64,000 nucleotides of DNA, from NCBI RefSeq assembly GCF_011090185.1, contig NZ_JAAFGS010000012.1:31512-95511 (forward strand). Reading direction: 5' to 3'. This DNA is from Saccharibacillus alkalitolerans (lineage in GTDB: Bacteria; Bacillota; Bacilli; Paenibacillales; Paenibacillaceae). Position 1 is the first letter of the stretch; each line of letters starts with the position of its first letter. A program made the position numbers and the translations under genes. The notes beneath the pieces were generated by a model. The model was given only the letters and a program-made list of their open reading frames with translations. It did not search any database and had not been told where the DNA came from. Positions 45,430-53,325 of this stretch are shown here, piece after piece.

Positions 45430-46977
45430 TTAGTTTTTCTTAACCAGACGGCGCATCCAGGCTCCCATCGCGACCAGAGCCATGCCGAATGCGTACAGCG
45501 GAGCGGAAGAAGCTTCGCCGGTCTTGGGCAGAGTCGTCGGCAGGCTGCCGGAAGTCGGTTCTTCTACAACCGGATTGCCCAGCGGAGCAGGGCCGTCCGG
45601 CAGGCTTACTTCAGGGTCCGATGCCGGCACTGCGGCTGTAGGCTGAGCCGGTTGGGCCGGTTCAGGCTGGACGGAGCCCTGCGGTGTTACCTCATCCGGT
45701 ACGGTTACTTCCGCAGGCGTCTTGGCCGCGTTCGGATCCGGCGAACCCTGCGGCGTTGCTTCGTCCGGCACGTTTACTTCCGCAGGCGTGCCGGCCGTAT
45801 TCAGATCCGGCGAGCCTTGCGGCGTCGCTTCGTCCGGAAGCGTCACGGTGTCGGAAGGCGTACCGGCAGGAACGACTTCGCCCGGAACGACCGGATTCTG
45901 CGCAGCTTGCGGAGTCTGCGACGGCTGAACGCCGATCGTAGGCGTGCCCAGCGGTACTTCATCGGACGGAATGACGACAGTATCGCTCCCGGTGCTCGGC
46001 GTTCCGCTATCCGGAGTAGTCGGCGGCGCTGACGGTGCCGGTTCGTTCGGCGTTACGACCGGCTCTTCGTTCTTCGGATCCGTCACGACAGGTTCTTCGT
46101 TCTTCGGATCCGTCACGACAGGTTCTTCGTTCTTCGGATCCGTCACGACCGGCTCTTCGTTCTTCGGATCCGTTACGACCGGTTCTTCGTTCTTCGGATC
46201 CGTCACGACAGGTTCTTCGTTCTTCGGATCTGTGACAACCGGTTCTTCGTTTTTCGGATCCGTTACGACCGGCTCTTCGTTCTTCGGATCCGTTACGACC
46301 GGCTCTTCGTTCTTCGGATCTGTCACGACCGGTTCTTCGTTCTTCGGAGGCGTCACGACCGGTTCTTCGTTTTTCGGATCCGTCACGACCGGTTCTTCGT
46401 TTTTCGGATCCGTTACGACCGGCTCTTCGTTCTTCGGATCTGTCACGACCGGTTCTTCGTTCTTCGGATCCGTCACGACCGGTTCTTCGTTCTTCGGATC
46501 TGTCACGACCGGTTCTTCGTTCTTCGGATCTGTCACGACCGGTTCTTCGTTCTTCGGAGGCGTCACGACCGGCTCTTCGTTCTTCGGAGGCGTCACGACC
46601 GGCTCTTCGTTCTTAGGAGGCGTTACGACCGGAGGCGTCACGACTGGAGGCGTTACGACCGGCGGTTTTGGACCTACGGGTGTCGGCTTTACAGGACCGC
46701 AGCCCGGCTTGCTCGGCTTTTGAGGTTTCTCAGGTTTAGGCTTTTTGTTTTTCAGTTTGTCGTTGCCATTTTCTCCAACAGCCGCATTGTCGCTTCCGGT
46801 TCCTTTTTCTTTCGGATTGGCGGGGTTTTGAGAATTGCTCTTCCCGTTACCGTTATTCGATGCTTCCTTGACCGGTTTTGCCGCGCTTGCCGCATGGGCT
46901 GCGTCCGTTGCGTAAGGAGCCAACGACAACGTCGAAGTCAGCAGAACCGCAGCAGAAACTTTTGTAATTTTGCTCAT
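45430..46977 (-). CDS. LPKTG cell-wall-anchored repeat protein
   Basis: A 515-residue surface protein. It has a signal peptide (to about 34), a charged Asn/Lys-rich segment, a Pro/Lys stretch with repeated (T/P)PPVV units, then about 19 copies of the decapeptide (D/P)PKNEEPVVT, and three ~24-residue units built on VPDEATPQGSPD. The end is the sortase signal LPKTG (483-487), a hydrophobic helix and RRLVKKN. The repeats look like an extended acidic stalk; no adhesive domain is recognised. TTAGGAGG precedes the ATG at 46977. Controlled by two tandem riboswitches and followed by a sortase gene. Confidence 0.92.
   Translation of the reverse strand: MSKITKVSAAVLLTSTLSLAPYATDAAHAASAAKPVKEASNNGNGKSNSQNPANPKEKGTGSDNAAVGENGNDKLKNKKPKPEKPQKPSKPGCGPVKPTPVGPKPPVVTPPVVTPPVVTPPKNEEPVVTPPKNEEPVVTPPKNEEPVVTDPKNEEPVVTDPKNEEPVVTDPKNEEPVVTDPKNEEPVVTDPKNEEPVVTDPKNEEPVVTPPKNEEPVVTDPKNEEPVVTDPKNEEPVVTDPKNEEPVVTDPKNEEPVVTDPKNEEPVVTDPKNEEPVVTDPKNEEPVVTDPKNEEPVVTDPKNEEPVVTPNEPAPSAPPTTPDSGTPSTGSDTVVIPSDEVPLGTPTIGVQPSQTPQAAQNPVVPGEVVPAGTPSDTVTLPDEATPQGSPDLNTAGTPAEVNVPDEATPQGSPDPNAAKTPAEVTVPDEVTPQGSVQPEPAQPAQPTAAVPASDPEVSLPDGPAPLGNPVVEEPTSGSLPTTLPKTGEASSAPLYAFGMALVAMGAWMRRLVKKN
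46054..46620 (-). repeat. Tandem 30-bp coding repeat, about 19 copies
   Basis: Units encode (D/P)PKNEEPVVT and differ mainly at third codon positions and at the first codon (GAT versus CCT). Near-identity makes copy-number change by recombination or slippage likely. Confidence 0.95.
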
Positions 46978-47064
46978 GAATATAAGCCTCCTAAAATTGG
47001 GTTTGATGGTTCTGATTTTTTTATGTACCGGACTTTTGTATACTCGCGGGTAGGGGGAAGGCAT

Positions 47065-47101
47065 AAAAAAACCGCCACGAATGAAAAATCATTCGTGGCG
47101 G
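47065..47101 (-). terminator. Terminator of the proximal GEMM-like riboswitch
   Basis: CCGCCACGAATGA pairs with TCATTCGTGGCGG, followed by seven Ts. Its first bases overlap the 3' end of the aptamer, so ligand binding could weaken it. Confidence 0.9.
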
Positions 47102-47183
47102 TCGGACGATCATGACGAGCGGGCGCTCGCCGTAGATTCCAGACTTTGCGTCCCAGCCTTTCGGCTGGTTTGCGTTTCTCGGG
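47097..47183 (-). ncRNA. GEMM-like (c-di-GMP-I family) riboswitch variant, proximal
   Basis: On the minus strand: GAGAAACGCAAACC, AGCCGAAAGGCT, GGGACGCAAAGTC, a GGCGAGC/GCTCGTC hairpin flanked by TCTAC and ATGATC, then GTCCGACCGCC. The tetraloop-receptor core and the second hairpin with flanking 2-bp clamp match class I, but the base before GCAAACC (position of G20) is C. Specificity may therefore differ from c-di-GMP. Confidence 0.72.
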
Positions 47184-47254
47184 GAACAACGATACTGCGG
47201 GGCATTGTGAAGCAGAACCGGCGAAAAGGACTCCGGATCTACGGACGACAAAAA

Positions 47255-47278
47255 GACCGCCATCGTATTGAGGCGGTC
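47255..47278 (-). terminator. Terminator of the distal GEMM-like riboswitch
   Basis: GACCGCC pairs with GGCGGTC, then TTTTT. The 5' arm is the last part of the aptamer, so the two structures exclude each other. Confidence 0.78.
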
Positions 47279-47353
47279 GGACGATCATGGCGAACGTGTC
47301 GCTGTAGATTCCAGACTTTGCGTCCCGATCTTTCGACCGGTTTGCGTTTCACT
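47272..47353 (-). ncRNA. GEMM-like (c-di-GMP-I family) riboswitch variant, distal tandem copy
   Basis: GTGAAACGCAAACC, GGTCGAAAGATC, GGGACGCAAAGTC, a GCGA/TCGC hairpin flanked by TCTAC and ATGATC, then GTCCGACCGCC. The hairpin sequence differs from the proximal copy while pairing is kept, which supports RNA function. C again occupies the G20 position. Confidence 0.72.
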
Positions 47354-47430
47354 GAATTTAATCGGTTATTTGGTTAAGGCGAGTATAATTCAATTTTCAT
47401 TTTTCTGTCAATATCTTTTTTATTTATGAG

Positions 47431-47477
47431 AAAAAGGCCCCCGAAACACCATTAAGTAGGTGCTCGGGGGCTTTTTT
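47431..47477 (-). terminator. Intrinsic terminator after proS
   Basis: GCCCCCGA with TCGGGGGC and an inner CACC/GGTG pairing, T-rich on both sides. It probably acts in both directions. Confidence 0.85.
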
Positions 47478-47487
47478 ATGGAATAGT

Positions 47488-49185
47488 TTACATATTCTTA
47501 ATTCGATCAAATGCTTCGTCCGCGGATACGGTTTCTTTGTCGGCTTCCGCTCTCGATTTGAATTCCACCCGGCCTTCAGCCGCTTCGCGGCCGACGACGA
47601 TCCGATACGGAAGACCCAGCAGATCGGCGTCTTTGAACTTTACGCCGGCCCGTTCGTCCCTGTCGTCCAGCAGCGCGTCGATCCCCGCGTCAGCAAAGCG
47701 CCGGTACAGATCGTTCGCCAGCTTCATTTGCGCCTCGTCCTTGGCCGAAGCCGGAATGATATGCACGAGTGCAGGGGCGATCTCCGGCGGCCACAGGATG
47801 CCGTTAGCGTCATGGTGCTGCTCGACAACGGCCGACAAAATGCGCGAAACGCCGATGCCGTAGCAGCCCATAATGGCCGGCTGGCGGCGGCCCGATTCGT
47901 CGAGATAATCGGCGCCGAGCTTCTCGCTGTATTTGGTGCCCAGCTTGAAGACGTGTCCGACTTCGATGCCCCGATAGAACTTCAACGGGCCGCTGCCGTC
48001 CGGACTCAAATCGCCTTCGGCCGCATTGCGGAAGTCTCCGACCAGATCGGCTTCGAAATCGCGGCCCGGCTTGACGTTTTCCGTATGATAGTCCGTCTCG
48101 TTGGCTCCGGCGATGCCCGAGGTCATGGCCTGCACTTCGCGGTCGACGAGCAGTTTGACGCCCGACAATCCCGCCGGTCCGGCAAATCCGACGGCCGCTC
48201 CCGTCAGACGCTCGACGACGGCGCCGTCCGCCAACTCGATGATCTCTCCGCCGAGCGCGTTCAGCACCTTCGTTTCGTTGGCTTCGCGGTCTCCCCGCAC
48301 GACAACCGCAGCCGGCTGGCCGTCGATCAGGTACAGCAGCGTCTTCATGAACGCCGAAGCTTCCAGCCCGAAATGCGCGCACAGCTGATCGATCGTATGC
48401 GCGTTCGGCGTATGCACGCGGTTCATCGGCGGAACTTCCGCATCGGAAGCCGCCGGTTCTTCCCATAACGTCTCCGCCTTTTCCAGGTTGGCGGCATACG
48501 TGCCGTTTTCGCTTACGACGATCGTGTCCTCGCCGATATCGGCGAGCGCCATGAACTCATGCGTCTCGCCTTCGCCCCCGATCGCTCCGGCATCCGCCTG
48601 CACGGCGCGGAAGTTCAATCCGACCCGGGTAAAAATGCGCGAATACGCTTCATACATCGCCCGATACGTAACGTCCAGCTCGTCCCAGCTCCGACCGAAG
48701 GAATAAGCGTCCTTCATGAGAAACTCGCGCCCGCGCAGCAGCCCGAAGCGCGGACGGCGTTCGTCGCGGTACTTGGTCTGGATCTGATACAGCGTCACCG
48801 GCAGCTGCCGGTAGGAGCTGATCTCGCCCGCCACCAAGCTCGTAATGACTTCTTCGTGCGTCGGTCCGAGCGCGAACTCGCGGTCGTGACGGTCCTTGAG
48901 ACGGATCAACTCCGGTCCGTATACGTCGTAGCGGCCCGATTCGCGCCACAGTTCGGCCGGCTGCATGGCCGGCAGCAGCAGCTCCTGGGCACCGATGCGG
49001 TCCATTTCTTCGCGCACGATCTCCTGTACTTTTTTCAGCACCCGGAAGCCGAGCGGCAGATACGTGTACACGCCGGAAGCGAGCTGACGAATCAGACCCG
49101 CGCGCAGCATCAGTTTGTGGCTGACCGCTTCGGCATCGGCAGGCGCTTCGCGCAGCGTAGGAATAAGCATTTGACTTTGTTTCAT
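47488..49185 (-). CDS. proS: Prolyl-tRNA synthetase (bacterial type)
   Basis: A 565-residue class II synthetase that charges tRNA-Pro. Motif 2 region YRDERRPRFGLLRGREF and motif 3 GIGVSRIL are clear, with an editing (INS) domain between them (about 240-400) and a C-terminal anticodon-binding domain. The length is normal for the bacterial form. AAGGAGAG precedes the ATG at 49185. Its leader is a T-box, so uncharged tRNA-Pro should induce it. Confidence 0.98.
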   Translation of the reverse strand: MKQSQMLIPTLREAPADAEAVSHKLMLRAGLIRQLASGVYTYLPLGFRVLKKVQEIVREEMDRIGAQELLLPAMQPAELWRESGRYDVYGPELIRLKDRHDREFALGPTHEEVITSLVAGEISSYRQLPVTLYQIQTKYRDERRPRFGLLRGREFLMKDAYSFGRSWDELDVTYRAMYEAYSRIFTRVGLNFRAVQADAGAIGGEGETHEFMALADIGEDTIVVSENGTYAANLEKAETLWEEPAASDAEVPPMNRVHTPNAHTIDQLCAHFGLEASAFMKTLLYLIDGQPAAVVVRGDREANETKVLNALGGEIIELADGAVVERLTGAAVGFAGPAGLSGVKLLVDREVQAMTSGIAGANETDYHTENVKPGRDFEADLVGDFRNAAEGDLSPDGSGPLKFYRGIEVGHVFKLGTKYSEKLGADYLDESGRRQPAIMGCYGIGVSRILSAVVEQHHDANGILWPPEIAPALVHIIPASAKDEAQMKLANDLYRRFADAGIDALLDDRDERAGVKFKDADLLGLPYRIVVGREAAEGRVEFKSRAEADKETVSADEAFDRIKNM

Positions 49186-49227
49186 GGGAATCTCTCCTTC
49201 GATAATGGGATACGGACGGACGTCAAC

Positions 49228-49520
49228 GCAAAAAAAGACGCATTCGTTAGGGACGAATGCGTCTTCGCGGTACCACCCTGGTTCCCTTTGCGCGGCGGCC
49301 GCCCAAAGGGATCGTAGGCGGGCGCGCAAAGGCTCGAAGTCCGTTAACGGGGACGTCCGGCGGCGTATGGAGCGCCGCAGCTCGCGGGGGAGGACCTTCG
49401 CGTCTCTGCCGGGAATCCTCGCAGCCCAAGGGATTCTTCTCTGTCGGCAGTCAGCGCCATAAGCTCAGGATAGCTCCGGCGCACGCGAGGCATGGCCCCG
49501 GTCGTTGCTGTTGATCGATG
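49228..49520 (-). ncRNA. T-box leader of proS
   Basis: The T-box core AGGGTGGTACCGCG (minus strand, 49266-49279) is followed by the terminator GACGCATTCGTC/GACGAATGCGTC (49237-49263) and seven Ts. The upstream ~240 nt is GC-rich and structured. I could not place the proline specifier codon with confidence, so the 5' boundary is approximate. Confidence 0.9.
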
Positions 49521-49662
49521 TCGTAGCGAATCTGTGAGACAGTTGTACCATTGGGAGCCGGTCTGCGTCAAGCGGGGCGCGGACGGGACTTTCGAGCTTT
49601 GAACGCTATCCGGGACGGACACGGGACGAAAGCCGCCTCTCCATACGGAACGCCCGCTCTCC

Positions 49663-51249
49663 TTACTCGCCCGGCAAAACGACCGTGCCCGGCACGACGT
49701 CCCCCGTGCCGCCGGAAGCCGGCGGCGAGACTTCTCCCGGCACCGACGGTTCGGCCGGAATCGCCGGCTGCCCGGCAGGCGGATCGGCCGGCTGCGCAGG
49801 CGGTTCCGAAGGCTGCGGATCGGGCCGGGCCGGCATGCCGGGAACGGCAGGTTCCGTCGTACGCGCCGGGCTTTTGATCGATACGGCTCCCGTCTTTTTG
49901 TCCGCCGCAATCGAAGTTCCCGCCGCCTGGCTGATCAGCCGGACCGGAACGTACACGGTGCCTTCCTGCAGGCGCGGCGCTGCCGTCAGCGTTACCGCTT
50001 TGCCGTCGATTTCCGCCTGCTTTCTGCCCAGCGCGAACCGGATCGTGCCGTGCTGCCCGGTCGCCGTCACCGACTTGGCCGCGCCGTCCCAGGCCAGGTT
50101 ATAGCCGAGCCGCGTCAGCAAAGGCTTGTACGACACATAGGTCGTGCCTCCTTCGTTGAAAGCGGCCGGATCGCCTTCGATGCGTTTGCCGTCGAGGAAA
50201 AGAGAGACCGGCTTGACGCTGCTCTTGTTTTTGGCGGCCCAGAGCGCGTAGCCTTCCTGCGCGATCCAGAGGCCGATTTTTTTGTTGCGCCGCCATTCTT
50301 CCGGAAAAGCCGACAGCGGGAGGTTGGTCTCCCCGTTCTTGATTCCGATCTCCGGCGTGAAGGCGGGACGTCCCAGCTTCTGGATGAACCAATCGGTATA
50401 ACCGCCCCCGCCGTTCGCGTTGTAGCTCGGGCTGACCTGGCTGTAGCCGGTAAAACGGGTGAAGATATCCGCCAGGCGCTTGTCGCGCGCGTAATTGGCG
50501 GCCGGCGTGCGGAAGTTCCAGTACAGGATCCGGCCCGCCGAGTGATACGACACGGCGATCTCCGGATCGATCTCGTGCGTGAACGCGACCAGAGCCTTAT
50601 TTTCCCGCGTGGTCATCGGAGCGGTTCCTTTATGCCCCATCCAGCGCGGATAATAGTAATTGTTGACCAGCTCGGTCCAGTTGGCGTCGTACTGCCGATT
50701 GGGATCGACGCCCTGCGCGTTCGCTTTCCATCGTTTGAAATTGCGGCTGCCGTCGTTCATGCGGATCAGCGCTTGATGCACGCCGGTCGGAAACGACTGC
50801 AGTCCCGTCTGCTGCAAAGTCACGCCGTCCGGATTGACCATCGGGACGAACCAGATCTTCGTTTTCCCCAAAGTGTCCCTGACGTCGTAGCCTTCGAATT
50901 TGCGGTTGGCCGCGTAAGCGGCCGCATACTGCTCGATCATGGTCATGTTGAGCGTCGTGGTCAGCCATTCGCGCGCGTGATGCGAGCCGTTGAAAAAGAC
51001 CGTCGAGCTGCCCGTGCCCAGACCGACTGCCCAAATCTCGCGCCCGTACAGCGTTTTGCCGATGGATTTGTATTCGATGATATCGGGATACTTTGCGGCC
51101 AGCTCGCGAATGTCCCGCGTCAGCACTCCGTATGTGTAAACGGCCGACGGGTCGACGATCTTCGCTTCCGCCGCCCGGCCTCTGCCTGCCGGAGCAAGCG
51201 TCAGCAGCACGAGAACGAATGCCATAAGCGCTATTCCTACCTTTTTCAT
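49663..51249 (-). CDS. Secreted M14-family zinc carboxypeptidase with copper-amine-oxidase-N-like domain
   Basis: A 528-residue exported enzyme. The signal peptide ends near GRAAEA (24-29). The M14 domain has zinc ligands His91 and Glu94 (HHARE), His236 (SYHSAG) and catalytic Glu300 (TPEIG). Residues ~345-455 resemble the Cu_amine_oxidN repeat common in Paenibacillaceae wall proteins (VSLFLDGKRIEGD, PVRLISQAAG). A Pro/Ala/Glu-rich tail ends the protein. It probably trims peptides or wall stem peptides outside the cell. The ATG at 51249 has GGGGG upstream. Confidence 0.92.
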   Translation of the reverse strand: MKKVGIALMAFVLVLLTLAPAGRGRAAEAKIVDPSAVYTYGVLTRDIRELAAKYPDIIEYKSIGKTLYGREIWAVGLGTGSSTVFFNGSHHAREWLTTTLNMTMIEQYAAAYAANRKFEGYDVRDTLGKTKIWFVPMVNPDGVTLQQTGLQSFPTGVHQALIRMNDGSRNFKRWKANAQGVDPNRQYDANWTELVNNYYYPRWMGHKGTAPMTTRENKALVAFTHEIDPEIAVSYHSAGRILYWNFRTPAANYARDKRLADIFTRFTGYSQVSPSYNANGGGGYTDWFIQKLGRPAFTPEIGIKNGETNLPLSAFPEEWRRNKKIGLWIAQEGYALWAAKNKSSVKPVSLFLDGKRIEGDPAAFNEGGTTYVSYKPLLTRLGYNLAWDGAAKSVTATGQHGTIRFALGRKQAEIDGKAVTLTAAPRLQEGTVYVPVRLISQAAGTSIAADKKTGAVSIKSPARTTEPAVPGMPARPDPQPSEPPAQPADPPAGQPAIPAEPSVPGEVSPPASGGTGDVVPGTVVLPGE

Positions 51250-51409
51250 CCTAACCCCCTGTACGATTGTCGATCTCCCGCTTCGAAGTCCGCCGGGCGC
51301 TTTCACCGCCCCTGCTTGCCCTTCCGGCCCGGTAGGCCTTTTCCGTGCCCTGTTAGCATTCGCGCCGTCCGTTCCCGATTCCTGCAATTTTCCATTTTTT
51401 CAATTCGGC

Positions 51410-51439
51410 TTGACACCGGTATAAGCCTAGGATTACGAT
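51410..51439 (+). promoter_or_regulatory. Promoter of the PadR/FtsW-like operon
   Basis: TTGACA (51410-51415) and TACGAT (51434-51439) are 18 bp apart, immediately upstream of and touching the PadR-type operator. Confidence 0.6.
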
Positions 51440-51458
51440 ACATAGTAAATCTATGTAC
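51438..51458 (+). promoter_or_regulatory. PadR-type operator
   Basis: The inverted repeat TACATAG-TAAAT-CTATGTA lies between the -10 box and the ribosome site of the padR-like gene. This position suits autorepression. Confidence 0.7.
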
Positions 51459-51475
51459 TGGGGAGGCCGCTTTTG

Positions 51476-51808
51476 ATGAAAGTAAGCAAAGAGCTGCTGA
51501 AAGGCTCGACCGGCACGCTGGTGCTGACCGTGCTGTCGGCGAAAAGCATGTACGGTTACGAACTGATCAAAGAGCTGGACAGCCGCTCGGGCGGCGTGTT
51601 CGAGCTCAAGGAAGGCACGCTGTATCCGATTCTGCACGCCATGGAGGCCGAGCGCTGGGTCGATTCGCACTGGGAAGAAAGCGGCGGGCGCAAGCGAAAA
51701 TATTACACCGTGACCGATGCCGGGCTCAAGCAGCTGAAGCACAAGACGGAAGAATGGCGGCTGTTCAGCGGCGCGGTCAACGCGGTGCTCGGGGAGGGAC
51801 GGACATGA
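51476..51808 (+). CDS. PadR-family transcriptional regulator
   Basis: A 110-residue winged-helix repressor: LVLTVLSAKSMYGYELIKEL recognition region, EGTLYPILHAMEAERWV and GGRKRKYYTVTDAG wing, then a short C-terminal helix. GGGGAGG precedes the ATG at 51476; a TTG one codon earlier is less likely. The stop overlaps the ATG of the next gene by 4 nt. It should repress this two-gene operon; the inducer is unknown. Confidence 0.93.
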   Translation: MKVSKELLKGSTGTLVLTVLSAKSMYGYELIKELDSRSGGVFELKEGTLYPILHAMEAERWVDSHWEESGGRKRKYYTVTDAGLKQLKHKTEEWRLFSGAVNAVLGEGRT

Positions 51809-53199
51809 GCGGATTCGACGCGGAAAAGGAACGCCGGGAAGCGAACGCCGCCGTCGACGCTTATCTCGACCGCATGTGCGCCCGCATAAAAGCCGAAGAA
51901 CTCCATCCGGAGCTGCGGGAAGAGATGCGCGGGCACATCGACGAATTGGCGTCGGGCAAGGAAGACGCCGGCGCCTCGCCGCTCGAAGCCGCCTCCTGGG
52001 CGCTGGCTCAGATGGGAGACGCGGACGAAGTCGGCGGAACGCTCGGACGGGTGCACCGGCCGAAGTTCAACTGGCGGCTGCTCATCCCGCTGGCGGCGAT
52101 CGCGGCGATCGGGCTGCTGGCCCTGTTCTCCGCCGGCGCCGCTTATGCGGACGGACGGGCTTACGCCGGCCTGGGCAGCAAGCAGATGTTCTACTATGCG
52201 GTCGGGAGCGTCCTTCTGGCCGGATTCTACTTTTTCGATTATCGGCTTCTTCGCAAATACGCGGCGCCCTTGTACGGAATCGCGGCACTCGGCATGGTTC
52301 TGGGTTTCCGCTTCCTGACGCTTCCCATGAACGGGGATTCCCGCTGGATCATGATCGCCGGCCAGCCGCTGGACTGGGCGCTCTGCATGTTTTTCCTGTT
52401 CGCCGTCTCGCTTCCCGGCCTGCTGGACCGCCTGAACCTGCCGGGGTTCGGAGCCTTCTCCGGCCGACAGATTGCCGCTATCGCGCTTATCCTGCTGCCG
52501 GTCGGGCTGTTCGCTTATTTCCGTCTGACCGCCTGGCTGTCGCTGCTGCTGTACGTCGTCTCGGCATTAATTCTGTACGTTCGGGCAGGCGGCTTGAAAA
52601 GGTACGTCTATGCGGCAGCGGCGGGGATGGCCGGATTCGCGGCCGTCATGCTGACCCATAATCCGATCTGGAAATCCCGGTTCGGAGCCGTGTTCGCGCC
52701 GCAGCTGCAAAATGCGGATACGTTGTACACCAACGAGGCGATGGCGAAAGCTTTCCGGGAAGCCGGTTGGTTCGGCCAAGGTTACGCTTCGGCGCCCGAG
52801 CTGCCGTACGCATACGCGGATACCGTCTTCGCGTACCTGACTTACAGCTTCGGTTGGATCGTGGCGGCCGCGGCCGCCGTGTCGATCGCCTGGCTGCTCC
52901 GGCATCTGCTGCACGCCGCGCTTGCCCCTTCGGACCGCTACGGGCGGCTGCTCGCCGCCGGGATCGCAATCCCGCTTGCCGGCCAATGGATTTACGGACT
53001 GGGCGCTTCGCTCAATCTGCTGCCGTTCACCTCGATCCTGCTGCCTTTTGTGAGTTACGGCGGCACTTCGTCCCTGTACCATTTCGCGGCGATCGGCCTG
53101 ATTCTCGGCATCTATCGGCGCAAAGACCTGATACCTCGCGCGCAGCGGGAACCTTTCGGCGTCGCGGGAACAAAGAAATCGTCCGGCGCGGATGCCTAA
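51805..53199 (+). CDS. FtsW/RodA/SpoVE-family membrane protein with N-terminal regulatory-type domain
   Basis: A 464-residue protein. Residues 1-80 form a helical 'permease prefix'-like domain (YLDRMCARI, LREEMRGHIDEL, ALAQMGDADEVGG) often found next to PadR regulators. About ten membrane helices follow, with the SEDS-like end LLPFTSILLPFVSYGGTSSL near 420-440. SEDS proteins polymerise peptidoglycan glycan or partner with transpeptidases. Overlap with padR shows cotranscription. It is shorter in loops than FtsW, so enzymatic activity is uncertain. Confidence 0.88.
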   Translation: MSGFDAEKERREANAAVDAYLDRMCARIKAEELHPELREEMRGHIDELASGKEDAGASPLEAASWALAQMGDADEVGGTLGRVHRPKFNWRLLIPLAAIAAIGLLALFSAGAAYADGRAYAGLGSKQMFYYAVGSVLLAGFYFFDYRLLRKYAAPLYGIAALGMVLGFRFLTLPMNGDSRWIMIAGQPLDWALCMFFLFAVSLPGLLDRLNLPGFGAFSGRQIAAIALILLPVGLFAYFRLTAWLSLLLYVVSALILYVRAGGLKRYVYAAAAGMAGFAAVMLTHNPIWKSRFGAVFAPQLQNADTLYTNEAMAKAFREAGWFGQGYASAPELPYAYADTVFAYLTYSFGWIVAAAAAVSIAWLLRHLLHAALAPSDRYGRLLAAGIAIPLAGQWIYGLGASLNLLPFTSILLPFVSYGGTSSLYHFAAIGLILGIYRRKDLIPRAQREPFGVAGTKKSSGADA

Positions 53200-53234
53200 A
53201 CGCTTGGCCAAACGCTTGACCGTTCGGACGGCAG

Positions 53235-53268
53235 GAAGCCGCGGGAGCTCCGGCTCCCGCGGCTTCTT
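53235..53268 (+). terminator. Intrinsic terminator after the FtsW-like gene
   Basis: GAAGCCGCGGGAGC pairs with GCTCCCGCGGCTTC around TCCG, followed by TTCG. The stem is very stable, the T-run short. Confidence 0.75.
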
Positions 53269-53325
53269 CGCGTATAGAGCCGGCGCTCCGCAACGTACGC
53301 GGCCCGAATACGGAGCACCCGCTTT

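Noticed and set aside
46054..46620. Regularly spaced 30-bp repeats resembling a CRISPR array at first glance.
   Set aside because: The repeats are contiguous without unique spacers, in frame, and encode the decapeptide.
45944..46723. A plus-strand open frame of repeated Gly-Ser-Phe units across the LPKTG repeats.
   Set aside because: It is the antisense reading of the 30-bp repeat array. The minus frame has signal peptide, LPKTG anchor and ribosome site.
50050..51804. Long in-frame upstream extension of the FtsW-like protein.
   Set aside because: It would run through the carboxypeptidase gene on the other strand and the padR gene. The ATG at 51805 in the ATGA overlap is far better.
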